From contig CALUQN010000019.1 in assembly GCA_944322945.1 (NCBI GenBank), positions 1 to 48,192 on the forward strand: DNA of 48,192 bases. Reading direction: 5' to 3'. The stretch's first letter is position 1. Every line of letters begins with the position of its first letter. Both the position numbers and the translations under genes were made by a program. The notes under the pieces were generated by a model. It saw only the letters and a program-made list of their open reading frames with translations, was not told the DNA's origin and did no database searches. Of this stretch, positions 10,142 through 19,028 are shown piece by piece. The stretch comes from Candidatus Gastranaerophilales bacterium (GTDB taxonomy: Bacteria > Cyanobacteriota > Vampirovibrionia > Gastranaerophilales > Gastranaerophilaceae).

Positions 10142-11074
10142 TTATGACAGAGCATTTGCGCCGGATACAACTTCGACAATTTCGTTTGTAATTGCCATCT
10201 GACGTGTTTTGTTGTACTGGATTGTAAGTTCCTGAATCATTTTTTCAGCATTGTTATTAGCCGCAGACATTGAAGTCATTCTTGACGCCAGTTCGCTCGC
10301 CTGTGCTTCCAGCAAGGACTGATAAATGATGTTTGTAATATACATCGGGACAACTTTTTGTAAAATATGATGCATATCAGGCGTAAATTCCATCAACGGA
10401 TCAACTTTATGTTCTGCGGTTGTTGCCGCCTCTGTTACTTCTCCTTGCAGCGGTAGAACTTCCCATTCTTCAACATAATAACTCATCATATTTTTAAAAC
10501 GGGTTGTGATAATTTCGATTTTATCAATTTTATCATCAACATAATAATCAGCCATATCTTCAGCAATGATTTTGGCGCCTTCGCCTGTCGGGTTGTTTGC
10601 TACACCGGCATAAGTCGCGGCTATTTCACAGCCGAGAGCTTTGCTTCTCTTCTTGAACGCGGAAATTCCTTTTTGACCAACTATAAACAGAGTTGTTTTA
10701 ATGCCAGCCGCATTGTATTCTTCAATTTTCTTCTGGGTTTTTCTGATTACATTCGCGTTATATGCGCCTGCCAACCCTTTGTTTGAAGTGATTACCAGCA
10801 AGCCGACATTTTTAACATCCGCTCTGATTTGCAGCAGTTCTGGATAGTTATCAATATTCTGCTTTACTTTTAAAGTTTCGCTTGAATAACTTCCTACAGA
10901 ATTCAAAAGCCTTCTGAACATTGTGTTGAGCTCGTGCGTAAAAGGTCTGGAGGCTTTTACAGTGTTTTCGGCTTTTTTAACTTTTGCAGCCGCAACCATT
11001 TTCATAGCACGGGTAATCTTCTTTGTGCTCTGTACGCTTTGTATTCTGTTTTTTATGTCTTTTAAGTTCGTCAT
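10142..11074 (-). CDS. atpG: ATP synthase gamma subunit
   Basis: The gamma subunit is the central rotor shaft of F1, linking the c-ring to the alpha3-beta3 catalytic head. The N-terminal helix (LKDIKNRIQSVQSTKKITRAMKMVAAAKVKKAE) and C-terminal helix (KMIQELTIQYNKTRQMAITNEIVEVVSGANAL) form the typical coiled-coil shaft, and the middle holds the Rossmann-like domain with LLVITSNKGLAGAYNANV. At 310 residues it is slightly longer than the usual 285-300. It follows atpA by 16 bases and is the last gene of the operon. No beta or epsilon gene follows, unlike the order in most bacteria (gamma-beta-epsilon) and as in Cyanobacteria, where the gene is called atpC. Confidence 0.97.
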   Translation of the reverse strand: MTNLKDIKNRIQSVQSTKKITRAMKMVAAAKVKKAENTVKASRPFTHELNTMFRRLLNSVGSYSSETLKVKQNIDNYPELLQIRADVKNVGLLVITSNKGLAGAYNANVIRKTQKKIEEYNAAGIKTTLFIVGQKGISAFKKRSKALGCEIAATYAGVANNPTGEGAKIIAEDMADYYVDDKIDKIEIITTRFKNMMSYYVEEWEVLPLQGEVTEAATTAEHKVDPLMEFTPDMHHILQKVVPMYITNIIYQSLLEAQASELASRMTSMSAANNNAEKMIQELTIQYNKTRQMAITNEIVEVVSGANALS

Positions 11075-11090
11075 AATTGTTTCCTGTTAT

Positions 11091-12602
11091 TTAGAATGTT
11101 TTTTTGAAGTTTTCGATGCTTTCTTTGAGTTGTTTTTTGTCTTCATCAGAAAGTGCGCTGCCTGCGTTTAATCTGTCAGAGAGTTCTTTCAGATTAGAAT
11201 TGAGGTGCAGGAACCATTCTTTTTTGAATTTAGGAATCATTGCATTGTCAATATCATCCAGCAATCCTTCGTTTGCTGCAAAAAGGATAGAAACCTGTTC
11301 TGCAACGGAGAGCGGATTGTATTGAGGCTGTTTCAACACTTCAGTAAGTTTTTGTCCTCTGAGAAGCTGATTCTTTGTTGCCGCATCAAGGTCTGATGCA
11401 AACTGAGCGAATGCTTCCAATTCTCTAAACTGTGCAAGGTCAAGTCTTAATTTGCCTGCAACCTGTTTAATTGCTTTAGTTTGAGCCGCACCGCCGACAC
11501 GTGATACGGAAATACCTGCGTTGATTGCCGGACGGACGCCTGAGTTAAACAGGTTTGATTCCAGGAATATTTGACCGTCTGTAATTGAAATTACGTTTGT
11601 CGGAATGTACGCAGATACGTCACCGGCTTGAGTTTCAATGATAGGCAGAGCTGTGATACTGCCGCCGCCAAGGTTATCATTCAATTTAACGGCACGTTCA
11701 AGAAGTCTTGAATGCAAGTAGAATACATCACCTGGATATGCTTCACGTCCCGGAGGTCTTTTCAATAGCAAACTCATTGCACGGTAAGCTTGTGCGTGTT
11801 TGCTCAAGTCGTCGTAAACAATCAGGACTGATTTACCTTGTTCCATAAATTCTTCACCGATTGCGACACCAGCAAACGGTGCGATATATTGTAAAGGTGC
11901 AGATTCGTTAGCAGTTGCGGAAACTATGATTGTATAATCCATTGCGTTGTGGTCTTCTAATGTCTTTGCAATTTGAGCAACTGTTGAAGCTTTTTGTCCG
12001 ATTGCAACGTAAATACAAATTACATCTGTATTTTTTTGGTTAATGATTGTGTCTATTGCAATGGCTGTTTTACCGGTCTGACGGTCGCCGATAATAAGTT
12101 CGCGTTGTCCGCGTCCGATAGGGGTCAACGCATCAATAGCTGTCAAACCTGTTTGAAGCGGCTCGTGAACTGATTTTCTTGCAACAATCCCCGGCGCAAC
12201 TCTTTCAATTGGTCTGGTTTTTGTGTATTCAATTTCACCTTTGCCGTCGATAGGTTTGCCTGTTGGGTCGATAATTCTACCTATAAGGTTGTCTCCAACC
12301 GGAACTGATGCGATACGACCTGTTGTTTTGACGGTCATTCCTTCTTTAATTTGGGTGTATTCACCAAGAATTACAACACCTACGTTGTCTTCATCAAGGT
12401 TCAATGTAATACCGAGGGTGTTTTTTCCGTCTTCAAATACAACAAGCTCGTTTGCCATTACGTTTCTTAATCCGTAGATTCTCGCAATACCGTCACCAAG
12501 TTCAATTACTCTGCCGGTGTTTGATACTTCTGTTTGAATATCATAATTTTCGATTTTGCTCTTTATTATCGAACTAATTTCGTCAGGTGTGATTAGTGCC
12601 AT
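11091..12602 (-). CDS. atpA: ATP synthase alpha subunit
   Basis: The non-catalytic nucleotide-binding subunit of F1. The 503 residues are the normal length. A beta-barrel N-terminus is followed by the P-loop GDRQTGKTA (about residues 172-180), the [15 protein letters not shown] Walker B region, the conserved [23 protein letters not shown] stretch, and the [30 protein letters not shown] segment. The C-terminal helical bundle ends in [11 protein letters not shown]. It is ten bases downstream of atpH, with a ribosome site AAGGGG before the ATG. Confidence 0.98.
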   Translation of the reverse strand: MALITPDEISSIIKSKIENYDIQTEVSNTGRVIELGDGIARIYGLRNVMANELVVFEDGKNTLGITLNLDEDNVGVVILGEYTQIKEGMTVKTTGRIASVPVGDNLIGRIIDPTGKPIDGKGEIEYTKTRPIERVAPGIVARKSVHEPLQTGLTAIDALTPIGRGQRELIIGDRQTGKTAIAIDTIINQKNTDVICIYVAIGQKASTVAQIAKTLEDHNAMDYTIIVSATANESAPLQYIAPFAGVAIGEEFMEQGKSVLIVYDDLSKHAQAYRAMSLLLKRPPGREAYPGDVFYLHSRLLERAVKLNDNLGGGSITALPIIETQAGDVSAYIPTNVISITDGQIFLESNLFNSGVRPAINAGISVSRVGGAAQTKAIKQVAGKLRLDLAQFRELEAFAQFASDLDAATKNQLLRGQKLTEVLKQPQYNPLSVAEQVSILFAANEGLLDDIDNAMIPKFKKEWFLHLNSNLKELSDRLNAGSALSDEDKKQLKESIENFKKTF

Positions 12603-12612
12603 AATGTCCCCT

Positions 12613-13146
12613 TTATATTGTTATTTCCAAATTTTCTAATTTCTTTTTTATACTTGAATCAATTACGTCATCTTCAATTTTTATAACCAGACCGCCCATA
12701 ATTTCAGGCTGTTCTATCCAGTTCGGAATTACTTCTTTGTGTAATTTATTTTGAAGTTTTTCCGTAATTCTTGACTTGTGTTCCTCTGTCAGCGGAACAG
12801 CTGAGATGACTTCCACGCGTTTAATATTATTTACGTCATCAAGTATTTTTTCATAATCTTTTTTTATTTCAGAAAATTCATTAAATTTAGATTTGTCAAC
12901 AAGAATTTTCAGAAAATTGATAATTTTTTCGTTAATTTGGTTTTTAAAAACTTCATTAATTATATCAATTTTTATTGCATTCGATATCGTAGTATTTTCG
13001 AGCACGTTTTTTAATTCATCTGAACTTGTGAGTATTTCAGAAACAATATCCAGATTTTTTTTGATATCGTTGTAGCTCATGACATTATCTTGTGCGATGT
13101 CTGCCAGTGCTTTTGCATAATTTTTGGATGAAGTTGAATTTGTCAT
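12613..13146 (-). CDS. atpH: ATP synthase delta subunit (OSCP)
   Basis: Delta joins the peripheral stalk (b/b') to the top of the F1 head. The 177-residue protein has the expected length and pattern: an N-terminal helical domain ([20 protein letters not shown]), a LIDKS-like [21 protein letters not shown] segment, and a C-terminal [29 protein letters not shown] stretch, which is the signature end of the family. Its ATG shares a base with the stop of the b subunit gene, so the two are translationally coupled. Confidence 0.95.
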   Translation of the reverse strand: MTNSTSSKNYAKALADIAQDNVMSYNDIKKNLDIVSEILTSSDELKNVLENTTISNAIKIDIINEVFKNQINEKIINFLKILVDKSKFNEFSEIKKDYEKILDDVNNIKRVEVISAVPLTEEHKSRITEKLQNKLHKEVIPNWIEQPEIMGGLVIKIEDDVIDSSIKKKLENLEITI

Positions 13147-13643
13147 TATAATTTTACCCTGTCAATATCTTCAATAGCTTCATTGATGTATTTTTCGTGA
13201 AGCTCCGGATGGTCTTTTAATCTGGCGGCAATAATATCTTTTGCAGTTGAAAGTGCTTTTTCTGCTGTAGATTTTAAAATTTGGGCAGAAATTTGTTTCT
13301 CTTCATTTTCAATGGCATTTTCTGCATTTTGAAGAATATGTGAAACCTGATTTTCAGCGTTCATAACGGTTTGTTGTATTACGCCGTCAGCGTTTTGTTC
13401 TGCCAGATTGTATCGTTCTTTAATTTCAGTATCAAGATTTTCTACGGCTTTTTCAGCATTTTTAAGTTCTGAGAGAGCTTTCTCTTTCTCGGCTTTAGAA
13501 TCATCTATGCGTTTAATTATAGCATTTTTGAGGTTTTCTAAAGCTGCTCCCGCTCTTAATTTTTTCATAAGATAAATTATTATGATAGCAAGAACTATAA
13601 AATTAAATGTATTGGATTCTAATATTACATTCCATACGTTCAT
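13146..13643 (-). CDS. atpF: ATP synthase b subunit
   Basis: One of two peripheral-stalk b-type proteins. Of 165 residues, the first thirty hold a membrane helix (NTFNFIVLAIIIIYLM) and the rest is a long charged helix for coiled-coil pairing with b', ending in the delta-binding region. It overlaps the b' and delta genes by one base each. The presence of two different b genes is typical of photosynthetic bacteria and their relatives. Confidence 0.93.
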   Translation of the reverse strand: MNVWNVILESNTFNFIVLAIIIIYLMKKLRAGAALENLKNAIIKRIDDSKAEKEKALSELKNAEKAVENLDTEIKERYNLAEQNADGVIQQTVMNAENQVSHILQNAENAIENEEKQISAQILKSTAEKALSTAKDIIAARLKDHPELHEKYINEAIEDIDRVKL

Positions 13644-14062
13644 TAGACTTCTCCCAGAACTTTTGCTGAAATATTTTCTGCAATATCATTGATACGGTTG
13701 TTAATTTCACGATTAATTTCTTCAGATTTAGCCTGAATATCTGCTTTTGCAGAGTTAATTTTTGCTATGGAATTTTGTTTTGCTTCAGTTGTTTTAATTT
13801 TAGCTTCATCGTTGGCTTTAGCAATTTTTTCAGCGGCAATTTTCTTGGCATCGGCAGTTGCTCCGGAAATTTTTTCATCTCTGTCTTTATATATAAAGGC
13901 AGCTTTGTCAGAAGCTGTTTTTGCAGTGCCATAGTTATCACCGATGAGCTGTTCGCGTTCCTCAACAATTTTTGTTACAGGCTCGTACAGAATTTTTTGC
14001 ATGATAACCGTAAAGCATAAAAAGCTTATAACTGAAACTAAAAATGTTGCATTAAATTCCAT
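13643..14062 (-). CDS. atpF2: ATP synthase b' subunit
   Basis: The second b-type stalk subunit, 139 residues: an N-terminal membrane helix (FLVSVISFLCFTVIMQKIL), the conserved YEPVTKIVEEREQLI just after it, then an Ala/Lys-rich coiled coil. The YxPVxKxxxxR pattern is shared by b' proteins of Cyanobacteria and chloroplasts (called atpG there). It lies between the c subunit (20 bases) and b (1-base overlap). Confidence 0.92.
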   Translation of the reverse strand: MEFNATFLVSVISFLCFTVIMQKILYEPVTKIVEEREQLIGDNYGTAKTASDKAAFIYKDRDEKISGATADAKKIAAEKIAKANDEAKIKTTEAKQNSIAKINSAKADIQAKSEEINREINNRINDIAENISAKVLGEV

Positions 14063-14082
14063 ATAATTTTTACTCCGTGAAA

Positions 14083-14316
14083 TTATTTACCCATCAGCAT
14101 AAATGCGATGACAAAAGCATACAATGCGCAAGCTTCTGAAAGTGCTGCACCCAAAAGGAAGAAACCGAATGCTTTACCGGCAACTTCCGGCTGTCTTGAA
14201 ACTGCATCCATCAAACCTTTTGTAGCAAGACCGATACCAAGACCTGCACCGGTTGCACCAAAACCGATTGCGATACCAGCGCCTAAGTGTGCGAATTGTG
14301 CTAATTGTTGTTCCAT
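14083..14316 (-). CDS. atpE: ATP synthase c subunit (proton-type ring)
   Basis: A 77-residue hairpin of two membrane helices that forms the rotating c-ring. The glycine-rich first helix (GAGIAIGFGATGAGLGIGLA), the polar loop with SRQPE, and the ion-binding Glu61 in the second helix are all present. Na+-specific rings such as that of Ilyobacter have Gln at the helix-1 position, here Ile28, and Ser/Thr after the Glu, here Ala62. This predicts H+ binding. A strong AAGGAGAAA ribosome site precedes the ATG, fitting the need for many copies of c. Confidence 0.96.
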   Translation of the reverse strand: MEQQLAQFAHLGAGIAIGFGATGAGLGIGLATKGLMDAVSRQPEVAGKAFGFFLLGAALSEACALYAFVIAFMLMGK

Positions 14317-14351
14317 AATTTTTTCTCCTTCTTTATTAACAAAATTTTATA

Positions 14352-15041
14352 TTAATGTTCTTCTCCTGTTGCTGATGAAATATATGCTATTGTCAGCATC
14401 ATAAATACTGTTGCCTGGATGAACGCAACAAGTATTTCAAAAAGCATAATCGGAAGCGGTGCAAAATATGCGCAGGCTCCAAGTGCTATTGTGACTAAAA
14501 TTTCGCCTGCAAATATGTTTGCAAAAAGACGGATTGCCAAGCTTAATGGTCTTGTCACCATTTCTAAAAGCTCTACAAGCGCCATGACAATTCCGGTAAA
14601 ACTTAATTCGTGCAGGAAAAATTTTGGACCTTTTTTCATTATCCCTGCGCCGACATAATATACTAAAACAATGACCGCCATTGCTGCTGTCAGGTTAATA
14701 TCATTTGTAGGAGATGCAAGCTCGCCTGATTTAAGGTGAAACAATCTAAGCGGAAGCTGCCCCATTAAATTGGCAAATACTATAAACAAAAATAACGATG
14801 CAACAAGCGGGACATGCTGTTTATTTTTTTGCGGCATCATTGTATCCATGGTTGACCAGAAAAATCCCATAACGCTTTCGCAAAAAGCTTGAAGCTTACC
14901 CGGCACAATAGAAAGATTTCTTGTTGCAAATATTGCAAACAATATCAAAACTCCCATTGCAAACCACATTGTAAAAATTGTATCAAGGTTAAAAGTCATG
15001 CTCTGTCCTGCGATTTCTGTTGTATAGAGCCAGTGTTCCAT
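14352..15041 (-). CDS. atpB: ATP synthase a subunit
   Basis: The stator channel protein of F0, 229 residues with about five membrane helices. The essential arginine lies in RPLSLAIRLFANIFAGEIL, and the C-terminal FIQATVFMMLTIAYISSATGEEH ends in the usual way. It is the first gene of the operon, directly behind a promoter. There is no atpI gene in front, which most cyanobacterial operons have. A GGGAGAG ribosome site precedes the ATG. Confidence 0.96.
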   Translation of the reverse strand: MEHWLYTTEIAGQSMTFNLDTIFTMWFAMGVLILFAIFATRNLSIVPGKLQAFCESVMGFFWSTMDTMMPQKNKQHVPLVASLFLFIVFANLMGQLPLRLFHLKSGELASPTNDINLTAAMAVIVLVYYVGAGIMKKGPKFFLHELSFTGIVMALVELLEMVTRPLSLAIRLFANIFAGEILVTIALGACAYFAPLPIMLFEILVAFIQATVFMMLTIAYISSATGEEH

Positions 15042-15065
15042 ATTTTTTCTCTCCCTTACGTTCTT

Positions 15066-15094
15066 ATTTTAACTCAACTTAAAAAAAATCGCAA
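15066..15094 (-). promoter_or_regulatory. Sigma-70 type promoter of the ATP synthase operon
   Basis: On the minus strand TTGCGA (15094-15089) and TAAAAT (15071-15066) are 17 bases apart, and the -10 box ends 24 bases before the atpB start. The stretch between atpB and birA is an A/T-rich divergent promoter region of 100 bases. Confidence 0.5.
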
Positions 15095-15141
15095 ATTTTT
15101 TTTGTTTGTTATAAAATTATTCTGTGCACATGAGGGAGCTA

Positions 15142-15858
15142 ATGAGAGAAATTTTTTTAGAAGAAGTTGATTCAACCAATCTCTACGGTAAAAATAATTT
15201 AAAAGATCTGCCGGACAGAACCGTTATTTACGCTGCCCGTCAAACTTCCGGCCGTGGTCGCCTTGCACGAAATTGGGTTGATTTGGGCGGTGAAAATTTG
15301 TTTCTTTCTTTTATTTTGAAACCCTCTGATAAATTCAATGAAAAATTTTCTAACATTACACAATATCTGTCTGTGGTCTTGTGCGATATATTAGAAAGCT
15401 ACGGGCTGGAACCTTCTATCAAATGGCCTAATGACGTTTTGATAGGCTCCAGAAAAATTTCCGGTATCCTGTGTGAAACTGTCATGCAGGGCAGTTCGTT
15501 CAACGGATTGGTTTTGGGTGTTGGTGTGAATCTGAATTCTGATTTTGCTACGCTGGAAACTATTGATAAACCTGCAACTTCGCTAAATCTCGAAGTCGGC
15601 AGACATATTGATGTCGAGCTGTTTAAATCCCGTCTTGTCAATGCTTTTTTTGAAAATTATGATGAATTTTTGGAAAAAGGGTTTGAATTTATAAAATCTA
15701 AATATATTTCGCATGCATCATTTTTAGATAAAGAAATTTGTGTGCAGTCGTTGAATAAAAAAAATAAAGGAATTGCAAAAACTTTAACAGACCGTGGCGA
15801 ATTGGTTTTGGATTCCAAGGGGAAAATTTTGGTACTTACCATTGGTGATATATTATAG
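15142..15858 (+). CDS. birA: Biotin--[protein] ligase, short (non-regulatory) form
   Basis: BirA activates biotin with ATP and attaches it to the lysine of biotin carrier domains. The 238-residue form has only the catalytic and C-terminal domains and lacks the N-terminal DNA-binding domain, so it should not act as a repressor. The biotin loop SGRGRLARNW, the KWPNDVL motif, and KISGILCE are visible. I chose the ATG at 15142 because GAGGGAG lies just upstream and the family start (EIFLEEVDSTN) follows directly; an in-frame GTG at 15124 has no ribosome site. It is 14 bases ahead of a biotin-carrying enzyme, its probable substrate. Confidence 0.94.
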   Translation: MREIFLEEVDSTNLYGKNNLKDLPDRTVIYAARQTSGRGRLARNWVDLGGENLFLSFILKPSDKFNEKFSNITQYLSVVLCDILESYGLEPSIKWPNDVLIGSRKISGILCETVMQGSSFNGLVLGVGVNLNSDFATLETIDKPATSLNLEVGRHIDVELFKSRLVNAFFENYDEFLEKGFEFIKSKYISHASFLDKEICVQSLNKKNKGIAKTLTDRGELVLDSKGKILVLTIGDIL

Positions 15859-15872
15859 AAAGGGTAAACTTT

Positions 15873-17663
15873 ATGGCTAAAAAATTAATCAAAGTTATGG
15901 ACACGTCATTCAGAGACGGTTTCCAATCTGTCTATGGAGCCAGAGTTCTTGTAGACGATTTTATACCAGCATTGCAATCTGCTGTTGCTGCCGGTATTAA
16001 ACATTTTGAAGTTGCTGGCGGAGCAAGATTTCAGTCTCCGATTTTCTACTGCAACGAAAATGCTTTTGAAACTATGGACAAAATCAGAGCTGCTGTCGGT
16101 CCGGATATAAACCTGCAAAGTCTTGCAAGAGGTGTAAACGTTGTAGGGCTTGATTCACAGCCGCGTGATATCATCAATCTTCACGCAAAACTTTTCAAAA
16201 AACACGGTGTTACAACTGTCAGAAACTTTGATGCGTTGAATGATGTTAATAACTTGATTTATTCAGGGCAGTGTATCAGAGATAACGGCTTGAAACATGA
16301 AGTTACTATTACTATGATGGAACTTCCGATTGGCTGCACAGGTGCTCATGATGTTGACTTTTATGAAAAAGTTTTGAGAAGCATACTTGACGCGGGTATC
16401 CCGTTTGACTCACTGGCATTCAAAGATGCTTCCGGTACTTCAAACCCGAGAAAAGTTTATGAAACTATCAAACGTACAAGAGAAATTCTCGGTGAAGATG
16501 CTCATATCAGATTCCACTCTCACGAAACTGCAGGTACTGGTCTTGCTGCTTATCTTGCTGCACTCGACGGCGGTGCTGACGGTATTGACCTTTCTATGAA
16601 ACCTGTTTCAGGCGGTACTGCACAACCGGATATTGTTTCTATGTGGCATGCTGTTAAGGGTACGGATTACGACCTCGGTGTTGATATCGAAAAAATTCTT
16701 GAAACAGAAGAAGTATTTAAAGAATGTATGAAAGATTACTTCCTCCCGCCGGAAGCTCTTGCTGTTAACCCGATGATTATCCAGTCACCTCTGCCTGGCG
16801 GCGCTTTGACTGCTAATACGCAAATGCTCCGCGATAACAATTTGATGAGCAAATATCCTGAAATTGTTGCCGCAATGAAAGAAGTTGTTGAAAAGGGTGG
16901 TTTCGGTACTTCTGTTACCCCTGTTTCTCAATTCTATTTCCAACAGGCATTTAATAACGTTATGTTCGGCAAATGGAAAAAAATTGCTGAAGGTTATGGC
17001 AAAATGGTTCTCGGTTATTTCGGCAAAACACCTTGCGAGCCGAATGCAGATATCGTGAAAATTGCTTCTGAACAATTAAATCTTCAACCGACAACTGAAA
17101 AAGTTGTAGACTTGAACGACAAAGATCCTGATAAAGGTATTGAAGCCGCTAAGAAAATGCTTAAAGATGCTAATCTTGAAGAAACAGAAGAAAATATCTT
17201 TATTGCAGCTGCTTGCAAAGAAAAAGGTATTCTGTTCCTTGAAGGAAAAGCAACTCTCGGTATCAGAAAAAATGAGCCGAATTGCGAACCTAAAGTTCAG
17301 GCTTCCGCAAACGGTTATACAGTATCAGTCAACGGTAAAAAATATGCAGTTGCTCTTGAAGGTAAAAAAGCTACTGTTAACGGCAAATTGTATGACTTTG
17401 ATATTAAATCCGGTATTGAAGCACCGTCAGCCGGTTCTTCAGACGGTGCAGGCACTCCTGTAAAAGCTGCTTTGCCTGGAACTGTATTGAAAGTTCTTGT
17501 TGAAGAAGGCGATGTGATTTCCGCCGGTGATGTTATTGCTGTTATTGAAGCAATGAAAATGGAAACTGAAATTAAATCACCTGTTTCAGGTACAATCAGT
17601 TCCGTTGAAATTGAAGTTGGAAATCAGGTACAAACAGGACAGGTTTTAGTTACTGTCGGTTAA
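15873..17663 (+). CDS. oadA: Biotin-dependent carboxyltransferase, oxaloacetate decarboxylase alpha / pyruvate carboxylase subunit B type
   Basis: A 596-residue protein with an N-terminal TIM-barrel carboxyltransferase domain (starting DTSFRDGFQS, a variant of the RDxxQS motif), the FKDASGTSNP and RFHSHETAGTG metal/substrate stretches, a middle helical domain, an Ala/Gly linker near residues 505-520, and a C-terminal biotinyl domain with EAMKMET, where Lys562 is the biotin site. It moves CO2 from an oxoacid, most likely oxaloacetate, onto biotin. It is followed after 22 bases by the membrane subunit oadB, which supports a Na+-pumping decarboxylase rather than an ATP-driven carboxylase. The first residues differ from the usual TDTVLRDAHQS pattern, so the exact substrate is open. 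Confidence 0.88.
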   Translation: MAKKLIKVMDTSFRDGFQSVYGARVLVDDFIPALQSAVAAGIKHFEVAGGARFQSPIFYCNENAFETMDKIRAAVGPDINLQSLARGVNVVGLDSQPRDIINLHAKLFKKHGVTTVRNFDALNDVNNLIYSGQCIRDNGLKHEVTITMMELPIGCTGAHDVDFYEKVLRSILDAGIPFDSLAFKDASGTSNPRKVYETIKRTREILGEDAHIRFHSHETAGTGLAAYLAALDGGADGIDLSMKPVSGGTAQPDIVSMWHAVKGTDYDLGVDIEKILETEEVFKECMKDYFLPPEALAVNPMIIQSPLPGGALTANTQMLRDNNLMSKYPEIVAAMKEVVEKGGFGTSVTPVSQFYFQQAFNNVMFGKWKKIAEGYGKMVLGYFGKTPCEPNADIVKIASEQLNLQPTTEKVVDLNDKDPDKGIEAAKKMLKDANLEETEENIFIAAACKEKGILFLEGKATLGIRKNEPNCEPKVQASANGYTVSVNGKKYAVALEGKKATVNGKLYDFDIKSGIEAPSAGSSDGAGTPVKAALPGTVLKVLVEEGDVISAGDVIAVIEAMKMETEIKSPVSGTISSVEIEVGNQVQTGQVLVTVG

Positions 17664-17685
17664 TTTTTGATAAAGGATACGAAAT

Positions 17686-18873
17686 ATGAATATACAAGAT
17701 AGTTTAATGACACTTTGGAATTCAACGGGTATGGCCAACATTGTTAACCATAACGTTACGGCGACAGGTGTTGAGGGATTTCTCCAAACATACGGTGCAC
17801 CAATTATGATTGTTGTGTGCCTGTTCCTGTTGTGGCTTGGAATTAAAAAAGAATATGAACCTCTGTTGCTTGTGCCGATTGCATTTGGCGGATTGCTTGC
17901 CAATATTCCTATATGCGATATTGCAGGTCCGAACGGACTTTTAGGGATAGTTTACGCAGCAGGTATTCAATCAGGTTTGTTCCCTCTGTTTATTTTTATG
18001 GGGGTTGGTGCTATGACCGACTTCGGACCGTTAATTGCGAACCCTAAAACAGCATTGCTCGGCGGTGCAGCACAATTCGGTATTTTCGGGGCATTGCTTC
18101 TAGCTCTTGTTATTACTGCAATATGGCCGGAAGTAGGCTTTACTATGAAACAGGCTGCTTCTATCGGTATTATCGGTGGAGCTGACGGTCCTACTTCAAT
18201 TTTCGTTACAACCAGATTAGCTCCGGAACTTCTCGGTGCTATTGCTGTTGCGGCTTATTCATATATGGCGCTGGTACCTGTTATTCAGCCGCCTATTATG
18301 AAATTCTTTACAACAGAGGAAGAAAGAAAAATACAGATGACCCAGTTGAGAGTGGTTACTAAACGTGAAAAAATTGTTTTTCCGATAGTTGTACTTTTAC
18401 TTTGTGTTATCTTCCTGCCTGATGCCTGCCCGCTTATCGGTGCTCTGGCGTTTGGTAATCTTTGTAAAGAATCAGGTGTTGTTGAAAGATTATCAAAAAC
18501 TTTGCAGAATGAATTTATCAACATTGTAACTATTCTGTTAGGTTTGTCTGTTGGTTCAAAACTTTCAGCACACCAATTCCTGACTGTTCAAACATTGTTC
18601 ATTTTGATTTTGGGTATTTGCGCGTTCTCTATTGCTACGGCAGCAGGCGTGTTGTTCGCAAAATTTATGAACCTCTTTACAAAAGAAAAAATCAATCCGC
18701 TTATCGGTTCAGCCGGTGTATCTGCTGTGCCGATGGCAGCGCGTGTTTCTAACAAGGTCGGTTTGGAAGCTAATGACCAAAATTACCTCTTGATGCACGC
18801 TATGGGACCGAACGTGTCAGGCGTTATCGGTTCAGCCGTTGCTGCTGGTATTTTGCTGGCTCTTTGCGGCTAG
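17686..18873 (+). CDS. oadB: Na+-translocating decarboxylase beta subunit
   Basis: A 395-residue membrane protein that decarboxylates carboxybiotin and uses the energy to export Na+. The signature [15 protein letters not shown] holds the essential Asp (here Asp167, corresponding to Asp203 of the Klebsiella protein), and the C-terminal [15 protein letters not shown] holds the conserved Asn/Gly/Ser set. An AAAGGAT ribosome site precedes the ATG. The small gamma subunit gene (oadG), usually next to oadA and oadB, is not seen here. A strong terminator follows. Confidence 0.95.
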   Translation: MNIQDSLMTLWNSTGMANIVNHNVTATGVEGFLQTYGAPIMIVVCLFLLWLGIKKEYEPLLLVPIAFGGLLANIPICDIAGPNGLLGIVYAAGIQSGLFPLFIFMGVGAMTDFGPLIANPKTALLGGAAQFGIFGALLLALVITAIWPEVGFTMKQAASIGIIGGADGPTSIFVTTRLAPELLGAIAVAAYSYMALVPVIQPPIMKFFTTEEERKIQMTQLRVVTKREKIVFPIVVLLLCVIFLPDACPLIGALAFGNLCKESGVVERLSKTLQNEFINIVTILLGLSVGSKLSAHQFLTVQTLFILILGICAFSIATAAGVLFAKFMNLFTKEKINPLIGSAGVSAVPMAARVSNKVGLEANDQNYLLMHAMGPNVSGVIGSAVAAGILLALCG

Positions 18874-18895
18874 GTTAAATATTGATTCAAAATAT

Positions 18896-18929
18896 AAAAA
18901 GACCGTACCTGTGATGTACGGTCTTTTTT
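18896..18929 (+). terminator. Rho-independent terminator after oadB
   Basis: A perfect 13-base stem (18896-18908 with 18916-18928), core GACCGTAC/GTACGGTC, has a 7-base loop and runs straight into a T-tract. It lies 22 bases after the oadB stop and would end the birA-oadA-oadB transcript. Confidence 0.92.
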
Positions 18930-18972
18930 ATAAATAATTTTTCAAATATTAAGACTTCTAAATAAATTTTTT

Positions 18973-19002
18973 TTGAAATGAATTTTATAATAAAATTATG
19001 CT
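18973..19002 (+). promoter_or_regulatory. Possible sigma-70 promoter of the purN-like operon
   Basis: TTGAAA (18973-18978) and TATGCT (18997-19002) are 18 bases apart and end 26 bases before the ATG at 19029. The region is A/T-rich and another TATAAT lies at 18986 without a good -35, so the exact start is uncertain. Confidence 0.4.
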
Positions 19003-19028
19003 AGGTAGAAATGATTGGGAGTTAACTT

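Noticed and set aside
15124-15141. Upstream GTG start for birA
   Set aside because: It adds six residues without family support and lacks a ribosome site, while GAGGGAG fits the ATG at 15142.
16387-16599. Frames antisense or out of phase within oadA, atpA, smc and other genes
   Set aside because: They show no ribosome sites or family features and lie wholly inside well-supported genes.
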